A stretch of 64,000 nucleotides of DNA from Aeromonas bestiarum (GCF_000819745.1 NZ_CDDA01000028.1:62001-126000), one strand, 5' to 3'; positions 27,964-37,348 are shown, counted from the first letter of the stretch. The notes: generated from the sequence alone by a model not told the origin. Made by a program: numbers and translations.

Positions 27964-28863
27964 ATGGGGTATGAGTGGCTGGCGCTGGCGGCGGCCAGTT
28001 TGTGGGCAGTGGCGGCCCTGATCTCCGTCAAACCGGCCCGTCACCTGGGGGCGTTTGCCTACAGTCGCTGGCGCATGTTTCTGGTCAGCCTGATGCTGGG
28101 CTCCGTCAGCCTAGCCACCGGCGGCTGGCAATCTCTCACCGAGAGCGCCCTGCCCCTGCTGGCATTGTCGGGCCTTATCGGCATCTTCGTCGGCGATACC
28201 GCCCTGTTTGCCTGCATGAACCGGCTGGGCCCCAGGCGCAGCGGCCTGCTGTTCTCCTGCCATGCCCTCTTCTCCGCCCTGCTCGGCCTCTGGTTGTTTG
28301 GCGAGCAGCTCGGTGGCTGGCGACTGGTGGGGGCCTTGCTGGTGTTTGCCGGCGTCATGCTCGCCATTTTGTTCGGCCGGCGTGGCGACAATCAGCACAA
28401 CGAGTGGGAACAGGTGCGCGGGCATCTCGCCATCGGCATAGGTCTGGGTCTGACGGCCGCCTTCTGCCAGAGTCTGGGCGCCATCATCGCCAAGCCCGTG
28501 ATGATGAGCGGCAGCGTGGATGCGGTGAGCGCCTCCGGCATCCGCATGGGCAGCGCCCTGTTGGCCCACTGCACCTTGCGGGCGCTGCGGGTACCGCTGT
28601 CACTGCCGCACAACCCCATCAACCGTCAGGTACTGGGGATGATTGGCATCAACGGCTTCCTGGCGATGGCCATGGGGATGACGCTGATCCTGGTCGCCTT
28701 GCGTCAGGGAGAAGTCGGCATGGTGGCGATCCTCTCCTCCACCACCCCTGTCATTCTGCTGCCCCTGCTGTGGTGGCACTCGGGCCAGCGCCCTTCGCTG
28801 GCGGCCTGGGCGGGCGCCCTGCTGGCCACCCTGGGGACGACCATGGTGCTGGGAGCCGGGTAA
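27964..28863 (+). CDS. EamA/DMT-family membrane transporter
   Basis: Inner-membrane protein of 299 residues with about ten hydrophobic helices in two EamA repeats. Members export amino acids or metabolites, but the substrate cannot be read from sequence. AGGAG precedes the ATG. It stands alone, with a 222-bp upstream gap shared with the divergent OppA-like gene. Confidence 0.85.
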   Translation: MGYEWLALAAASLWAVAALISVKPARHLGAFAYSRWRMFLVSLMLGSVSLATGGWQSLTESALPLLALSGLIGIFVGDTALFACMNRLGPRRSGLLFSCHALFSALLGLWLFGEQLGGWRLVGALLVFAGVMLAILFGRRGDNQHNEWEQVRGHLAIGIGLGLTAAFCQSLGAIIAKPVMMSGSVDAVSASGIRMGSALLAHCTLRALRVPLSLPHNPINRQVLGMIGINGFLAMAMGMTLILVALRQGEVGMVAILSSTTPVILLPLLWWHSGQRPSLAAWAGALLATLGTTMVLGAG

Positions 28864-28942
28864 GACGGCTCGACGTCAACGCTGGGGTTGAACACTCTCG
28901 TCCGAATAGGCTTGGCCAATCGAACCTGCGACCAAGTTTTGC

Positions 28943-28966
28943 CCATGGGTTTGATTAACCCCATGG
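28943..28966. repeat. Inverted repeat after the EamA gene
   Basis: Arms CCATGGGTT and AACCCCATGG (one bulged base) around a 5-nt loop. It lies between the convergent EamA gene and rsuA. No T-run follows on either strand, so it is not a standard intrinsic terminator. Confidence 0.45.
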
Positions 28967-29001
28967 CGCCCTAATCGACTATTGATGGCCGGGTCGGGTG
29001 A

Positions 29002-29694
29002 CTAGAACTGGGCAATTTCCTCGGCCGTCAGCTCGCGGTATTCGCCCGGTGCCAGCGCATCATCCAGCACCAGTGTACCGATCTGCTCCCGATGCAGCCC
29101 CACCACCTTGTTGCCGATGGAGGCAAACATCCGCTTCACCTGATGATACTTGCCTTCATGGATGGTGAGGCGTGCCTCGCACTCACCCAGAATTTCCAGC
29201 TGGGCGGGACGGGTCTTCTCGGATTCGTTGCGCAGGAAGACACCATCGGCAAACAAGGAGATGGCATCCTGGTGCACGGGGTCTGCCAGCCAGACGTGAT
29301 AGGTCTTGGCACACTCATGGCGCGGCGAGGTGATGCGGTGGGACCACTTGCCATCGTCGGTGACCAGCACCAGACCCGTGGTGTCGAGATCCAGTCGGCC
29401 AACCACGTGCAGCTTGCCCATGGCGGGCTCATCCATCAGGAAGAAGACGGTCGGGTGATCCGGGTCTTCGTTGGAGCAGACGTACCCTTCCGGTTTGTGC
29501 AGCATGAAGTAGCGATTGCGCTGATCCAGCGTCAGCGTGACGCCGTCAAATTCGACCTGGCTCTGCTCGTTGATGTGGAAAGCGGGTTGTTTGACCACTA
29601 TGCCGTCCACCGTGACCTCTCCCTGCCGGATCAGCTTGCCCGCCAGGGACCGGGTCAAATCGGAACAATCGCAAAGAAATTTATCGAGCCGCAT
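29002..29694 (-). CDS. rsuA: RsuA, 16S rRNA pseudouridine-516 synthase
   Basis: Isomerises U516 in 16S rRNA. The 230 residues equal the E. coli length (231). An N-terminal S4-like domain (MRLDKFLCDCSDLTRSLA) is followed by the catalytic domain with the aspartate in GRLDLDTTGLVL. Late motif KYHQVKRMFASIGNKVVGLHR is typical. ATG at 29694 has GAGGT 6 nt upstream. Confidence 0.94.
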   Translation of the reverse strand: MRLDKFLCDCSDLTRSLAGKLIRQGEVTVDGIVVKQPAFHINEQSQVEFDGVTLTLDQRNRYFMLHKPEGYVCSNEDPDHPTVFFLMDEPAMGKLHVVGRLDLDTTGLVLVTDDGKWSHRITSPRHECAKTYHVWLADPVHQDAISLFADGVFLRNESEKTRPAQLEILGECEARLTIHEGKYHQVKRMFASIGNKVVGLHREQIGTLVLDDALAPGEYRELTAEEIAQF

Positions 29695-29867
29695 GCACAA
29701 CCTCAGAGTCCATCAATAAAGGGGCGCCATTATATAGGCCGAGGCCAACAACTCCAGCACTAAGCGGTGGCGATGCAGACCATGTCGTCATGACGAAGCC
29801 CGGCGCGGGTGTTAGACTGCCTGCAGAGGGCCTAACGTTACGCATAATAATAAAGTCAGGAAGCCGT

Positions 29868-31064
29868 ATGAAGTCGCACACTCCTCATCCCGTCATTCCC
29901 GTCAACCAGCTGCAAGCCGGCATGTATGTGATCGCCATCATCAGCCAGACAGGCGGCATGGAGATTGCCCAGATGGGGCTGGTGACCACCCGTCAGCAGA
30001 TCGATGATCTGGTCCGGCGCGGTGTGCTCACGGTGCGCGTGGATCTCGCCCGCAGCAAGCTGGCCGGCATAGAGCAGATCATCTCCCCCGACCCGGCAGC
30101 CTTGTCCGCGTCGTCCCAACGCCCGGCAGGCAGTGCCAACGGCGAGGGCCGTGAACTCAAGATCCGCCGTCTCTATCAGGAAGCCCGCGAGCTGCAGGGC
30201 AAGTTCATCCGTCAGCTCAAGGCGGGTGAGCCCATCGACATCACGCCGCTGGCGGCGGTGGCCGAAGAGATGGTGGACACCATGTTCACCCACGGCGATG
30301 CCATGCTCTGCCTGGCCCGGATCCGCGCCAAGGATGCCTACCTGATGGAGCACTCCATGAACGTGGCCATACTGCTCGCCAACTTCGGCCGCTATCTGGA
30401 CCTGGATCGCTGCGTGCTCAAGGAGCTGACGCTGGGGGGCCTGCTGCACGATGTGGGCAAGATCATGACCCCGGACGAGGTGCTCAACAAACCGGGCAAG
30501 CTGACCGATGCAGAGTTCACCGTGATGCGCCAGCATGTGGTGCACAGTTACGACATCCTCAGCCATACCCCCGGTATCACGGCCACCATGCTGGAAGTCG
30601 CCGCCAATCACCACGAGCGGCTCGATGGCACGGGTTACCCCCGCCACCTCAAGGGAGATCAGCTCTCCCTCCATACCCGCATGAGCGGCATTGTCGACGT
30701 CTACGACGCCGTGACGGCGGATCGGGTCTACAAACAGGGAATGCAGCCGACCCAGGCATTCCGGATCCTGCTCAAGGGGGCCGACCACCATTTCGATCGG
30801 GGGCTGGTGACCAAGTTCATCAAGTGCATGGGGGTCTATCCGGTGGGAACTCTGGTTCAACTCTCCAACCAGCGGCTGGCCATCGTCATGCAGCGCAATC
30901 CTCATGAGCCGCTCAAGCCGGTGGTGAAGGTGATCTATCACGCCACCCAGCGCCACTACCTCGAGGTGCAGTGGCTGGATCTGGCGAAGTCGGGAGTTCA
31001 GGAGAGCATAGAAAGCACGGTCGATCCCAAGGAGTTCGGCATCAGCCTCGCCAACTTCGTCTAG
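29868..31064 (+). CDS. HD-GYP domain protein with N-terminal DUF3391, probable c-di-GMP phosphodiesterase
   Basis: 398 residues. The N-terminus (about 8-130) resembles DUF3391. The HD-GYP domain follows: the metal-binding pair is H194/D195 in LLHDVGK, later HHERLDGTGYP gives the GYP signature, and DVYDAVTADRVYK is present. These residues are complete, which supports hydrolysis of cyclic di-GMP. In a flagellated genus it may influence motility, and FlrA-type regulators bind this messenger; that link is inference. AGGAAG precedes the ATG. Confidence 0.9.
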   Translation: MKSHTPHPVIPVNQLQAGMYVIAIISQTGGMEIAQMGLVTTRQQIDDLVRRGVLTVRVDLARSKLAGIEQIISPDPAALSASSQRPAGSANGEGRELKIRRLYQEARELQGKFIRQLKAGEPIDITPLAAVAEEMVDTMFTHGDAMLCLARIRAKDAYLMEHSMNVAILLANFGRYLDLDRCVLKELTLGGLLHDVGKIMTPDEVLNKPGKLTDAEFTVMRQHVVHSYDILSHTPGITATMLEVAANHHERLDGTGYPRHLKGDQLSLHTRMSGIVDVYDAVTADRVYKQGMQPTQAFRILLKGADHHFDRGLVTKFIKCMGVYPVGTLVQLSNQRLAIVMQRNPHEPLKPVVKVIYHATQRHYLEVQWLDLAKSGVQESIESTVDPKEFGISLANFV

Positions 31065-31249
31065 TTGGTTCCCCCCTCCCGGGGCCGCTCGACACAATGC
31101 TGGATGAGAAACTCCTCATCCAGCGGTGACAGGTCAAAGCGGATGCAGGCCTCTTCGATGGCCCGGATGTCGTGTTGATGGTGCTCGCTGAGCCAGCGCA
31201 CGGCGCGGCGCAGATCTTCACCATGGGGCAGCAGGGTATGGTCGCTCAT
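31061..31249 (-). CDS. Small conserved-looking protein, unrecognised
   Basis: 62 residues, acidic and helical with HGEDLRRAVRWLSEHHQHD and RFDLSPLDEEFLIQH. No family is recognised. GGAGG lies 7 nt before the ATG, which supports real translation. Its stop overlaps the convergent HD-GYP stop through a shared CTAG. Confidence 0.65.
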   Translation of the reverse strand: MSDHTLLPHGEDLRRAVRWLSEHHQHDIRAIEEACIRFDLSPLDEEFLIQHCVERPREGGTN

Positions 31250-31358
31250 GAGGCACCTCCGGTAAGCCATCGACATCAGCCCGTCACACCGGGTTGTCTC
31301 TTATAGCTTAGTCCGCCCGCCACCCCTCCTCTAGGCTCCCTCAATCCGACCGCTGACC

Positions 31359-32009
31359 TCAGGCAAAGGCCCGCTGCCAATCCTGATCAAACTTCGCCAA
31401 TGCCGCATCCACCGCGGGTACCTTCAGCAACTGCTCGGCCACGTCGAGCGGCAGCGTGATGGATTGGCAACCAGCCAGCAGGCAGTCAAGCGCCTGGCGC
31501 GGGGTACGGAAGGAGGCCGCCAGCACCTTGCTGTTCGGCGCGTGCAGCTCAAGCAGCTGTTGCAATTCCTGCACCGTGGCTATGCCATCGCCACCCTGGG
31601 CATCCAGCCGGTTGACATAAGGGGCGACATATTCAGCGCCAGCCACAGCCGCCAGCCAGCCTTGCAGCGGGGTATAGACAGCCGTGCCCAGGGTCGGCAC
31701 GCCATTGGCGGTCAGGCTCTTGATCGCCGCCAGCCCCTCTTCACATACCGGGATCTTGATCACCAGATCCGGGTCCAGCTCACGCAGGGCGAACGCCTCG
31801 CGCACCATCTCGGTTTCGGTTTTGGCCATCACCTGGGCAAACAAGCGAGCCTTGGGGCCCAGCACGTCGCGCAGGGCGGGCAGCAGCGCCTTGAGCGGCA
31901 ATCCCCCGGCGGCAGTAATGGAAGGATTGGTGGTCACACCGGCCAACGGCAGGATCCGTGACCAGCGACGCACTGCCGCCACATCGGCGGTATCGAGATA
32001 CAGCTCCAT
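31359..32009 (-). CDS. fsaA: Fructose-6-phosphate aldolase (FsaA/TalC family)
   Basis: Class I aldolase of 216 residues (E. coli FsaA 220). The Schiff-base lysine is K85 in VIKIP, and Q59 in FAQVMA is the residue that separates aldolases of this group from true transaldolases (which carry Glu). AAGGAG precedes ATG 32009. It is divergent from the glycyl-radical pair, matching the E. coli ybiW-ybiY-fsaA association. It could cleave a 1-deoxyketose phosphate made by that enzyme. Confidence 0.9.
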   Translation of the reverse strand: MELYLDTADVAAVRRWSRILPLAGVTTNPSITAAGGLPLKALLPALRDVLGPKARLFAQVMAKTETEMVREAFALRELDPDLVIKIPVCEEGLAAIKSLTANGVPTLGTAVYTPLQGWLAAVAGAEYVAPYVNRLDAQGGDGIATVQELQQLLELHAPNSKVLAASFRTPRQALDCLLAGCQSITLPLDVAEQLLKVPAVDAALAKFDQDWQRAFA

Positions 32010-32073
32010 CTCTAACTCCTTAACGGGATGTTCAATATGTCGCCATTCTAGCGACAAAACATCTGCGAATTGC

Positions 32074-32087
32074 TTGATCGAAATCAA
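32074..32087. promoter_or_regulatory. FNR binding site
   Basis: TTGAT-CGAA-ATCAA, a perfect match to the FNR consensus TTGATNNNNATCAA. It sits in the 128-bp region between divergent fsaA and the radical-SAM activase, as expected for oxygen-sensitive glycyl-radical chemistry. Confidence 0.8.
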
Positions 32088-32092
32088 ATCAA

Positions 32093-32106
32093 CTTTCGAA
32101 TGAAAG
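32093..32106. promoter_or_regulatory. Candidate operator of the DeoR-type regulator
   Basis: Inverted repeat CTTTC-GAAT-GAAAG, six bases after the FNR site. GAATGAAA is repeated directly at 32098 and 32113. The linked DeoR-family protein is the obvious candidate ligand. Confidence 0.35.
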
Positions 32107-32137
32107 CAAATAGAATGAAAAAACAAAAGGAGGCGGT

Positions 32138-33034
32138 ATGATTTTCGACCTGCAACGATATTCAACTCACGATGGCCCCGGCATTCGCACCCTGGTGTTT
32201 CTCAAGGGGTGCTCGCTGGCCTGTCTGTGGTGTCAAAACCCGGAAAGCCGCTCTCCCAAGCCGGACATACTACTCGACCGGCGCCAATGCATCGAGGGAT
32301 GCCGGCTCTGCAGCCAGACCTGTCCGGCAATCTTGCGTGACAGCGAGGGGATCCAGCTCACCCGTTCAGCCCTCAAGGCCGAAGATATGGAACGGCTGCG
32401 CGGCCTCTGCCCGAGCGAAGCGCTGCAGGTGTGCGGCCGGGATGAAACCCTGGACACCCTGATGGACACCATACTGCGGGATCGCCCCTTCTTCGAGCGC
32501 AGCGGCGGTGGCGTCACCCTCTCCGGTGGCGAGCCTTTTATGCAGCCTGACTTTGCCGCCGCCCTGCTGGCCCGCTGCAAGGCACAAGGGCTGCACACTG
32601 CGGTCGAGAGCTGCCTGCATGTGCCCTGGCACCAGATTGAGCCAAGCCTCCCCTCGCTGGACCTGGTGCTGGCGGATCTCAAACACGTGGATAAAGAACG
32701 TTTCCTCCACTGGACCCGCGGCAAGGTGGAGCTGCCCATCGCGAACCTCAAACGCCTCGCCGAGCACGGCGTGCCGATGCAGATCCGGGTGCCGCTCATT
32801 CCCGGCTTCAATGCCGACCGCGAATCGATCGAAGCCATCACCGACACCGCCGCCAGCCTCGGCACTGTGCAAGAGATCCACTTCCTCCCCTACCACACCT
32901 TGGGGATGGGCAAATATGCCCTGCTGGATCTGCCCTATCAGGCGCCGGACACACAGCTCGACGACCCAGATTTACTCCGCTTTGCCCACGCATACGCCCA
33001 ACGTCAGGGGCTGACCCCTGTGACCAGAGGATAA
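32138..33034 (+). CDS. Glycyl-radical enzyme activase (radical SAM, PflC/YbiY type)
   Basis: Installs the glycyl radical on the downstream enzyme using S-adenosylmethionine. The 298 residues have the radical-SAM cluster C25, C29, C32 (CX3CX2C), then an inserted ferredoxin-like cluster C51, C55, C58, C62 typical of activases for non-Pfl enzymes. A strong AGGAGG lies upstream, and the partner gene starts 4 nt after its stop. Confidence 0.92.
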   Translation: MIFDLQRYSTHDGPGIRTLVFLKGCSLACLWCQNPESRSPKPDILLDRRQCIEGCRLCSQTCPAILRDSEGIQLTRSALKAEDMERLRGLCPSEALQVCGRDETLDTLMDTILRDRPFFERSGGGVTLSGGEPFMQPDFAAALLARCKAQGLHTAVESCLHVPWHQIEPSLPSLDLVLADLKHVDKERFLHWTRGKVELPIANLKRLAEHGVPMQIRVPLIPGFNADRESIEAITDTAASLGTVQEIHFLPYHTLGMGKYALLDLPYQAPDTQLDDPDLLRFAHAYAQRQGLTPVTRG

Positions 33035-33038
33035 GATC

Positions 33039-35471
33039 ATGACCCAGCTCGACCTCAATAGCCTCAGCCCGCGGATCCGCGCCCACAAAGAGAGCCTGAT
33101 CCACATCGTTCAGCCACCGGTCTGCACCGAGCGTGCCCGCCACTACACGCAAGCCTATCAGGCTCATCTCGCCCGCCCGCTGCCGGTGCGTCGCGCCCTG
33201 GCGCTGGCTCATCACCTCAAGGAACGCACCATCTGGATCAAGCACGAGGAGCTTATCGTCGGCAACCAGGCCAGTCAGGTACGGGCGGCGCCGCTGTTTC
33301 CCGAATACACGGTGAGCTGGATTGAGAAGGAAATAGACGAGCTGGCAGACAGACCCGGTGCCGGCTTTGCGGTGAGCGAAACCGACAAGGCGATCATCCA
33401 TGCCCTCACCCCCTTCTGGCGTGGGCAGACGGTGCAGGATCGCTGCTTCGGCCTCTTTACCGACGAGCAGAAAGCGCTGCTGGAGAGCGGCATCATCAAG
33501 GCCGAGGGCAACATGACCTCGGGGGATGCCCACCTCGCGGTCAACTACGAGGAGCTGCTCACGCTGGGTCTCGATGGCTTCAAGGCCAAGGTGGCCGAGC
33601 GGCGCAGTCGGCTGGATCTGGCGGATTGGGCCGATCTGCAGCGCGAGCAGTTCCTGCACGCCGTCGCCATCACCCTGGAGGCGGTCAGCGATCACATCGG
33701 GCGCTACGCCGCCCTTACCAGCAGCATGGCCGCGCAGGAGTCGCGCCCGGAGCGCCAGAGCGAGCTTGAGACCATGGCACTCAACTGCGCCCACATCGCC
33801 CACCAGCCCCCCGAGACCTTCTGGCAGGCGCTGCAGCTCTGCTACTTTATCCAGCTCATTTTGCAGATCGAATCCAACGGCCACTCGGTGTCGTTTGGCC
33901 GGATGGATCAGTACCTCTACCCCTGGTATCGCCGCGAGGTGGAGCTGTCAGGATCCCTGTCACGCCCGCGCGCCATCGAACTTCTGCAAGGGTGCTGGCT
34001 GAAATTGCTGGAAGTGAACAAGATCCGCTCCGGCACCCACTCCAAGGCCTCCGCCGGCAGCCCGCTCTACCAGAATGTCACCATAGGCGGCCAGAACTGG
34101 CGCGATGGCGCAGCCCATGATGCGGTCAACGGCCTCTCCTACGCGATTCTGGAGTCCTGCGGCCAGTTGCGATCCACCCAGCCCAACCTCTCGGTGCGCT
34201 ACCACGCACGAATGAGCGAAGATTTCCTCGACGCCTGCATTCAGGTGATCCGCTGCGGCTTTGGCATGCCCGCCTTCAACAACGACGAGGTGGTGATCCC
34301 GGAGTTCATCAAGCTCGGGGTGAGCGTGGAGGATGCCCACCACTACGCCGCCATCGGCTGCATCGAAACCGCAGTGCCCGGCAAGTGGGGCTACCGCTGC
34401 ACCGGCATGAGCTTCATCAACTTCGCCCGCATCTTGCTGGCGGCCCTCGATGGCGGCCGCGATGCCACCACAGGCAAGGTATTCCTGCCCCAATCCCAGT
34501 CGCTGCGGGAAGGAACCTTTGGCCATTTTGACGAGGTGATGGCCCGCTGGGATGAGCAGGTGCGCTACTTCACCCGCAAATCCATCGAGATCGACTGCGT
34601 GGTCGACAGCGTGCTGGAGGCGCAAGCCCACGACATCCTCTGCAGCACTTTGGTAGATGACTGCGTCGAGCGCGGCAAGACCATCAAGGAGGGAGGCGCC
34701 GTCTATGACTGGGTCTCCGGTCTGCAGGTGGGGATTGCCAACCTGGGCAACAGTCTGGCGGCCCTGAAGAAACTGGTGTTCGAACAGAGTGTGGTGGATC
34801 AGCACGAGCTGGCCGCCGCCCTGGAGCAAGACTTTGCCGGGCTGGCGGGGGAGCAGTTGCGTCAGCGCCTCACCAACGCCGCCCCCAAATATGGCAACGA
34901 TCTGGACGAGGTAGATATGCTGCTGGTGCAGGCTTACCAGAGCTACATCGACGAGCTCAAGGGGCTGCACAACACCCGCTTCGGGCGCGGCCCCATCGGC
35001 GGTACCTACTATGCCGGCACCTCCTCCATCTCCGCCAACGTGCCGTTCGGTGCCGCCACCATGGCCACCCCGGATGGTCGCCGCGCCCGCACCCCGCTGG
35101 CGGAAGGGGCCAGCCCCTCCTCGGGGTCGGATCGTCTCGGCCCGACGGCGGTGTTCAACTCCATCGGCAAGCTGCCCACGGCGGCCATTCTCGGTGGCGT
35201 GCTGCTCAACCAGAAGCTCAGCCCGGCCAGCCTTGAAAACGAGCGGGATAAAACCAAGCTGATGAGCCTGCTGCGCACCTTCTTCGAGGTGCACAAGGGG
35301 TGGCACGTGCAGTACAACATCGTCTCGCGGGAGACACTGCTGGCGGCCAAGGCCCATCCGGATCAGTACCGGGATCTGGTGGTGCGGGTGGCAGGCTATT
35401 CGGCCTTCTTCACCGCCTTATCCCCGGATGCGCAAGATGATATCATCGCCCGCACCGAGCACAGTCTCTGA
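33039..35471 (+). CDS. Glycyl-radical enzyme (YbiW/PflD family)
   Basis: 810 residues. The radical-bearing glycine is G786 in RVAGYS near the C-terminus, and the thiyl cysteine is C441 in AIGCIE. GCIE/GCVE rather than the CC pair of pyruvate formate-lyase marks it as a lyase/dehydratase-type member. With linked fsaA it resembles the E. coli ybiWY-fsaA cluster, reported to act in 1,5-anhydroglucitol-6-phosphate breakdown; assigning that reaction here is inference, and glycerol-dehydratase-like activity is not excluded. Confidence 0.9.
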   Translation: MTQLDLNSLSPRIRAHKESLIHIVQPPVCTERARHYTQAYQAHLARPLPVRRALALAHHLKERTIWIKHEELIVGNQASQVRAAPLFPEYTVSWIEKEIDELADRPGAGFAVSETDKAIIHALTPFWRGQTVQDRCFGLFTDEQKALLESGIIKAEGNMTSGDAHLAVNYEELLTLGLDGFKAKVAERRSRLDLADWADLQREQFLHAVAITLEAVSDHIGRYAALTSSMAAQESRPERQSELETMALNCAHIAHQPPETFWQALQLCYFIQLILQIESNGHSVSFGRMDQYLYPWYRREVELSGSLSRPRAIELLQGCWLKLLEVNKIRSGTHSKASAGSPLYQNVTIGGQNWRDGAAHDAVNGLSYAILESCGQLRSTQPNLSVRYHARMSEDFLDACIQVIRCGFGMPAFNNDEVVIPEFIKLGVSVEDAHHYAAIGCIETAVPGKWGYRCTGMSFINFARILLAALDGGRDATTGKVFLPQSQSLREGTFGHFDEVMARWDEQVRYFTRKSIEIDCVVDSVLEAQAHDILCSTLVDDCVERGKTIKEGGAVYDWVSGLQVGIANLGNSLAALKKLVFEQSVVDQHELAAALEQDFAGLAGEQLRQRLTNAAPKYGNDLDEVDMLLVQAYQSYIDELKGLHNTRFGRGPIGGTYYAGTSSISANVPFGAATMATPDGRRARTPLAEGASPSSGSDRLGPTAVFNSIGKLPTAAILGGVLLNQKLSPASLENERDKTKLMSLLRTFFEVHKGWHVQYNIVSRETLLAAKAHPDQYRDLVVRVAGYSAFFTALSPDAQDDIIARTEHSL

Positions 35472-35509
35472 CGGGGCCCTCCCCATGGCGCCTGTGACGT
35501 CATATGATT

Positions 35510-35536
35510 GGCAAGCCACCCCACGGGTGGCTTGCC
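35510..35536. repeat. Perfect 12-bp inverted repeat between the glycyl-radical gene and the DeoR gene
   Basis: Arms GGCAAGCCACCC and GGGTGGCTTGCC around a 3-nt loop, 38 nt after the enzyme stop and 31 nt before the regulator start. No T-run on either strand. It may be a transcript-end stabiliser, a Rho-type end or an operator. Confidence 0.6.
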
Positions 35537-35566
35537 GCTATCCACCACCTTGCATGCGAGCGCACC

Positions 35567-36313
35567 ATGAATCCACGCCACCAACTGATCCTCACTCTGG
35601 TCCATCAGGCTCGCAAGATGAGCGTGGCCGAGCTGTCCCGCCACACGGGGGTGTCAGAGGTGACGGTGCGCAACGATCTCACGGCGCTGGAGAAACAGGG
35701 ACTGCTCAAGCGGGTGCACGGCTCGGCCATGGCGCTGGAGACCGATGATCCGGATGCCCGGATGAACATCAACTATCTGCTCAAGGAGCGCCTCGCCGAG
35801 CGGGCCGCCCAGCTGGTGGAAGACGGCGAGACTGTCTTTATCGAAGGGGGCAGCGCCAACGCCATGCTGGCCCGCCACCTGGCACTGCACAAACGGGTCA
35901 CCATCATCACCATCAGCAGCTATATCGCCCATCTGCTCAAGGACACGCCGGCCCAGGTGGTGCTGCTCGGCGGTCTGTTCCAGCACCAGAGCGAGAGCGT
36001 GGTGGGGCCGCTGACGCGCCTGTGCATCGAGCAGGTGCACTTCTCCAAGGCCTTCATCGGGGTCGATGGTTTTCACCCCGAGGTGGGCTTTACCAGCCGC
36101 GACATGATGCGGGCCGACGTGGTCAACAGCGTGCTGGCCAAGGGGATGACCAATGTGGTCATCACCGACAGCAGCAAGTTTGGCGCCATCCACCCCAGCC
36201 AGCTTGGCACGCCGGGCCAGATCGGCGTGCTGGTCACCGACGATGCCCTGCCCGCCCCCATGCGAGCCGCCATCGCGGCTCGCGGCATAACCCTGCATTG
36301 CGTTACCGCCTGA
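35567..36313 (+). CDS. DeoR-family transcriptional regulator
   Basis: 248 residues. The N-terminal winged helix has MSVAELSRHTGVSEVTVRND followed by LLKRVHGSA. The C-terminal sugar-phosphate-sensing domain has ETVFIEGGSANAML and IGVDGFHPEVGFTS. Family members bind phosphorylated sugars, fitting control of the adjacent fsaA and glycyl-radical genes. The ribosome site at ATG 35567 is weak; the start is placed by the family N-terminus. Confidence 0.88.
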   Translation: MNPRHQLILTLVHQARKMSVAELSRHTGVSEVTVRNDLTALEKQGLLKRVHGSAMALETDDPDARMNINYLLKERLAERAAQLVEDGETVFIEGGSANAMLARHLALHKRVTIITISSYIAHLLKDTPAQVVLLGGLFQHQSESVVGPLTRLCIEQVHFSKAFIGVDGFHPEVGFTSRDMMRADVVNSVLAKGMTNVVITDSSKFGAIHPSQLGTPGQIGVLVTDDALPAPMRAAIAARGITLHCVTA

Positions 36314-36454
36314 ACCTGTCATTGCGGCTCGCAATCTAAAGCCAAGCCCCGCCTGGCGGCTTGACGCCAGCCACCCTCTCAAGGGTATGCTCGTCCCCTT
36401 GCCGATCCGCCCGTGCAACGGGGATCGCCATTCCTCTGATGACAAGGAAGCTGA

Positions 36455-37348
36455 ATGCAAACCAAGGATAAATGTCTGGCCGCCCTGGTCATCCTCTGCT
36501 GGGGACTCAACTTCGTGGCGATCAAGTGGGGGCTGGAGGGGATACCCCCGCTGCTGCTGGGGGCGCTGCGCTTCGTCGGCGTGGTCTTTCCCGCCATCTT
36601 GCTGGTGCCAAGGCCCGCCATGCCCTGGCGCTGGCTGCTGGCCTATGGCGGCGCCATCAGCCTGGGCCAGTTTGCCTTCCTGTTTTGCGCCATGAAGTTC
36701 GGCATGCCGGCGGGCATGGCCTCGCTGGTACTGCAATCCCAGGTGGTGTTCACCCTGCTGTTCGCCATGCTCTGGCTGGGGGAGCGCTGGCAGCCCCACC
36801 ACTGGGTGGCGCTGCCGCTGGCGGGGGCAGGCCTCTATCTCATCGCCACTCACGGTGAAGGTAACCTGACCCTGCTCGGCTTCGTGCTGACGCTGTGCGC
36901 GGCCGCCTGCTGGGGCCTTGGCAACGTCATCAACCGCCAGATTGGTCTGCGTTATCAAACACCATTACCAAGCCTTATCGCCTGGGGCGGTCTGGTGCCC
37001 ATACTGCCTTTCTTCGCGCTATCCTGGTTGTTCGAAGGGCCGGCGCTGATTGCCAGCAGCCTGCTCAACTTCAGCTGGCAGGGGCTCTTGTGCGTGCTCT
37101 ATCTCTCCTTTGTCGCCACCTGGCTCGGCTATGGCCTGTGGGGGCGTCTGCTGATGCGCTATCCGGTGGCGCAGGTGGCGCCGCTCTCCCTGCTGGTGCC
37201 CTGTGTCGGCATGGTGGCGGCCGCCCTGCTGCTCGATGAACACCCGACCCCCTTGCAGTGGCTGGGTTCCGGCCTGGTGCTGCTCGGCTTCGTGGTCCAT
37301 CTGCTGGGTGGCCGGCTGCGCTGGTTCAAGCAAGAGACGGCGCCTTGA
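36455..37348 (+). CDS. EamA-type exporter (YdeD/EamA-like)
   Basis: 297 residues with about ten membrane helices in two EamA repeats. The N-terminal LAALVILCWGLNFVAIKWGL and the IPPLLLGALRFVGV segment resemble E. coli EamA, an O-acetylserine/cysteine exporter. Substrate is unproven. AAGGAA lies upstream. The gene stands alone after the DeoR gene. Confidence 0.85.
   Translation: MQTKDKCLAALVILCWGLNFVAIKWGLEGIPPLLLGALRFVGVVFPAILLVPRPAMPWRWLLAYGGAISLGQFAFLFCAMKFGMPAGMASLVLQSQVVFTLLFAMLWLGERWQPHHWVALPLAGAGLYLIATHGEGNLTLLGFVLTLCAAACWGLGNVINRQIGLRYQTPLPSLIAWGGLVPILPFFALSWLFEGPALIASSLLNFSWQGLLCVLYLSFVATWLGYGLWGRLLMRYPVAQVAPLSLLVPCVGMVAAALLLDEHPTPLQWLGSGLVLLGFVVHLLGGRLRWFKQETAP

Noticed and set aside
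31061-31064. Shared CTAG as a recombination or attachment site
   Set aside because: A four-base palindrome formed by two convergent TAG stops needs no further explanation.
33960-35357. 465-codon open frame opposite the glycyl-radical gene
   Set aside because: Antisense shadow of a gene with intact active-site motifs; no domain and no ribosome site seen.
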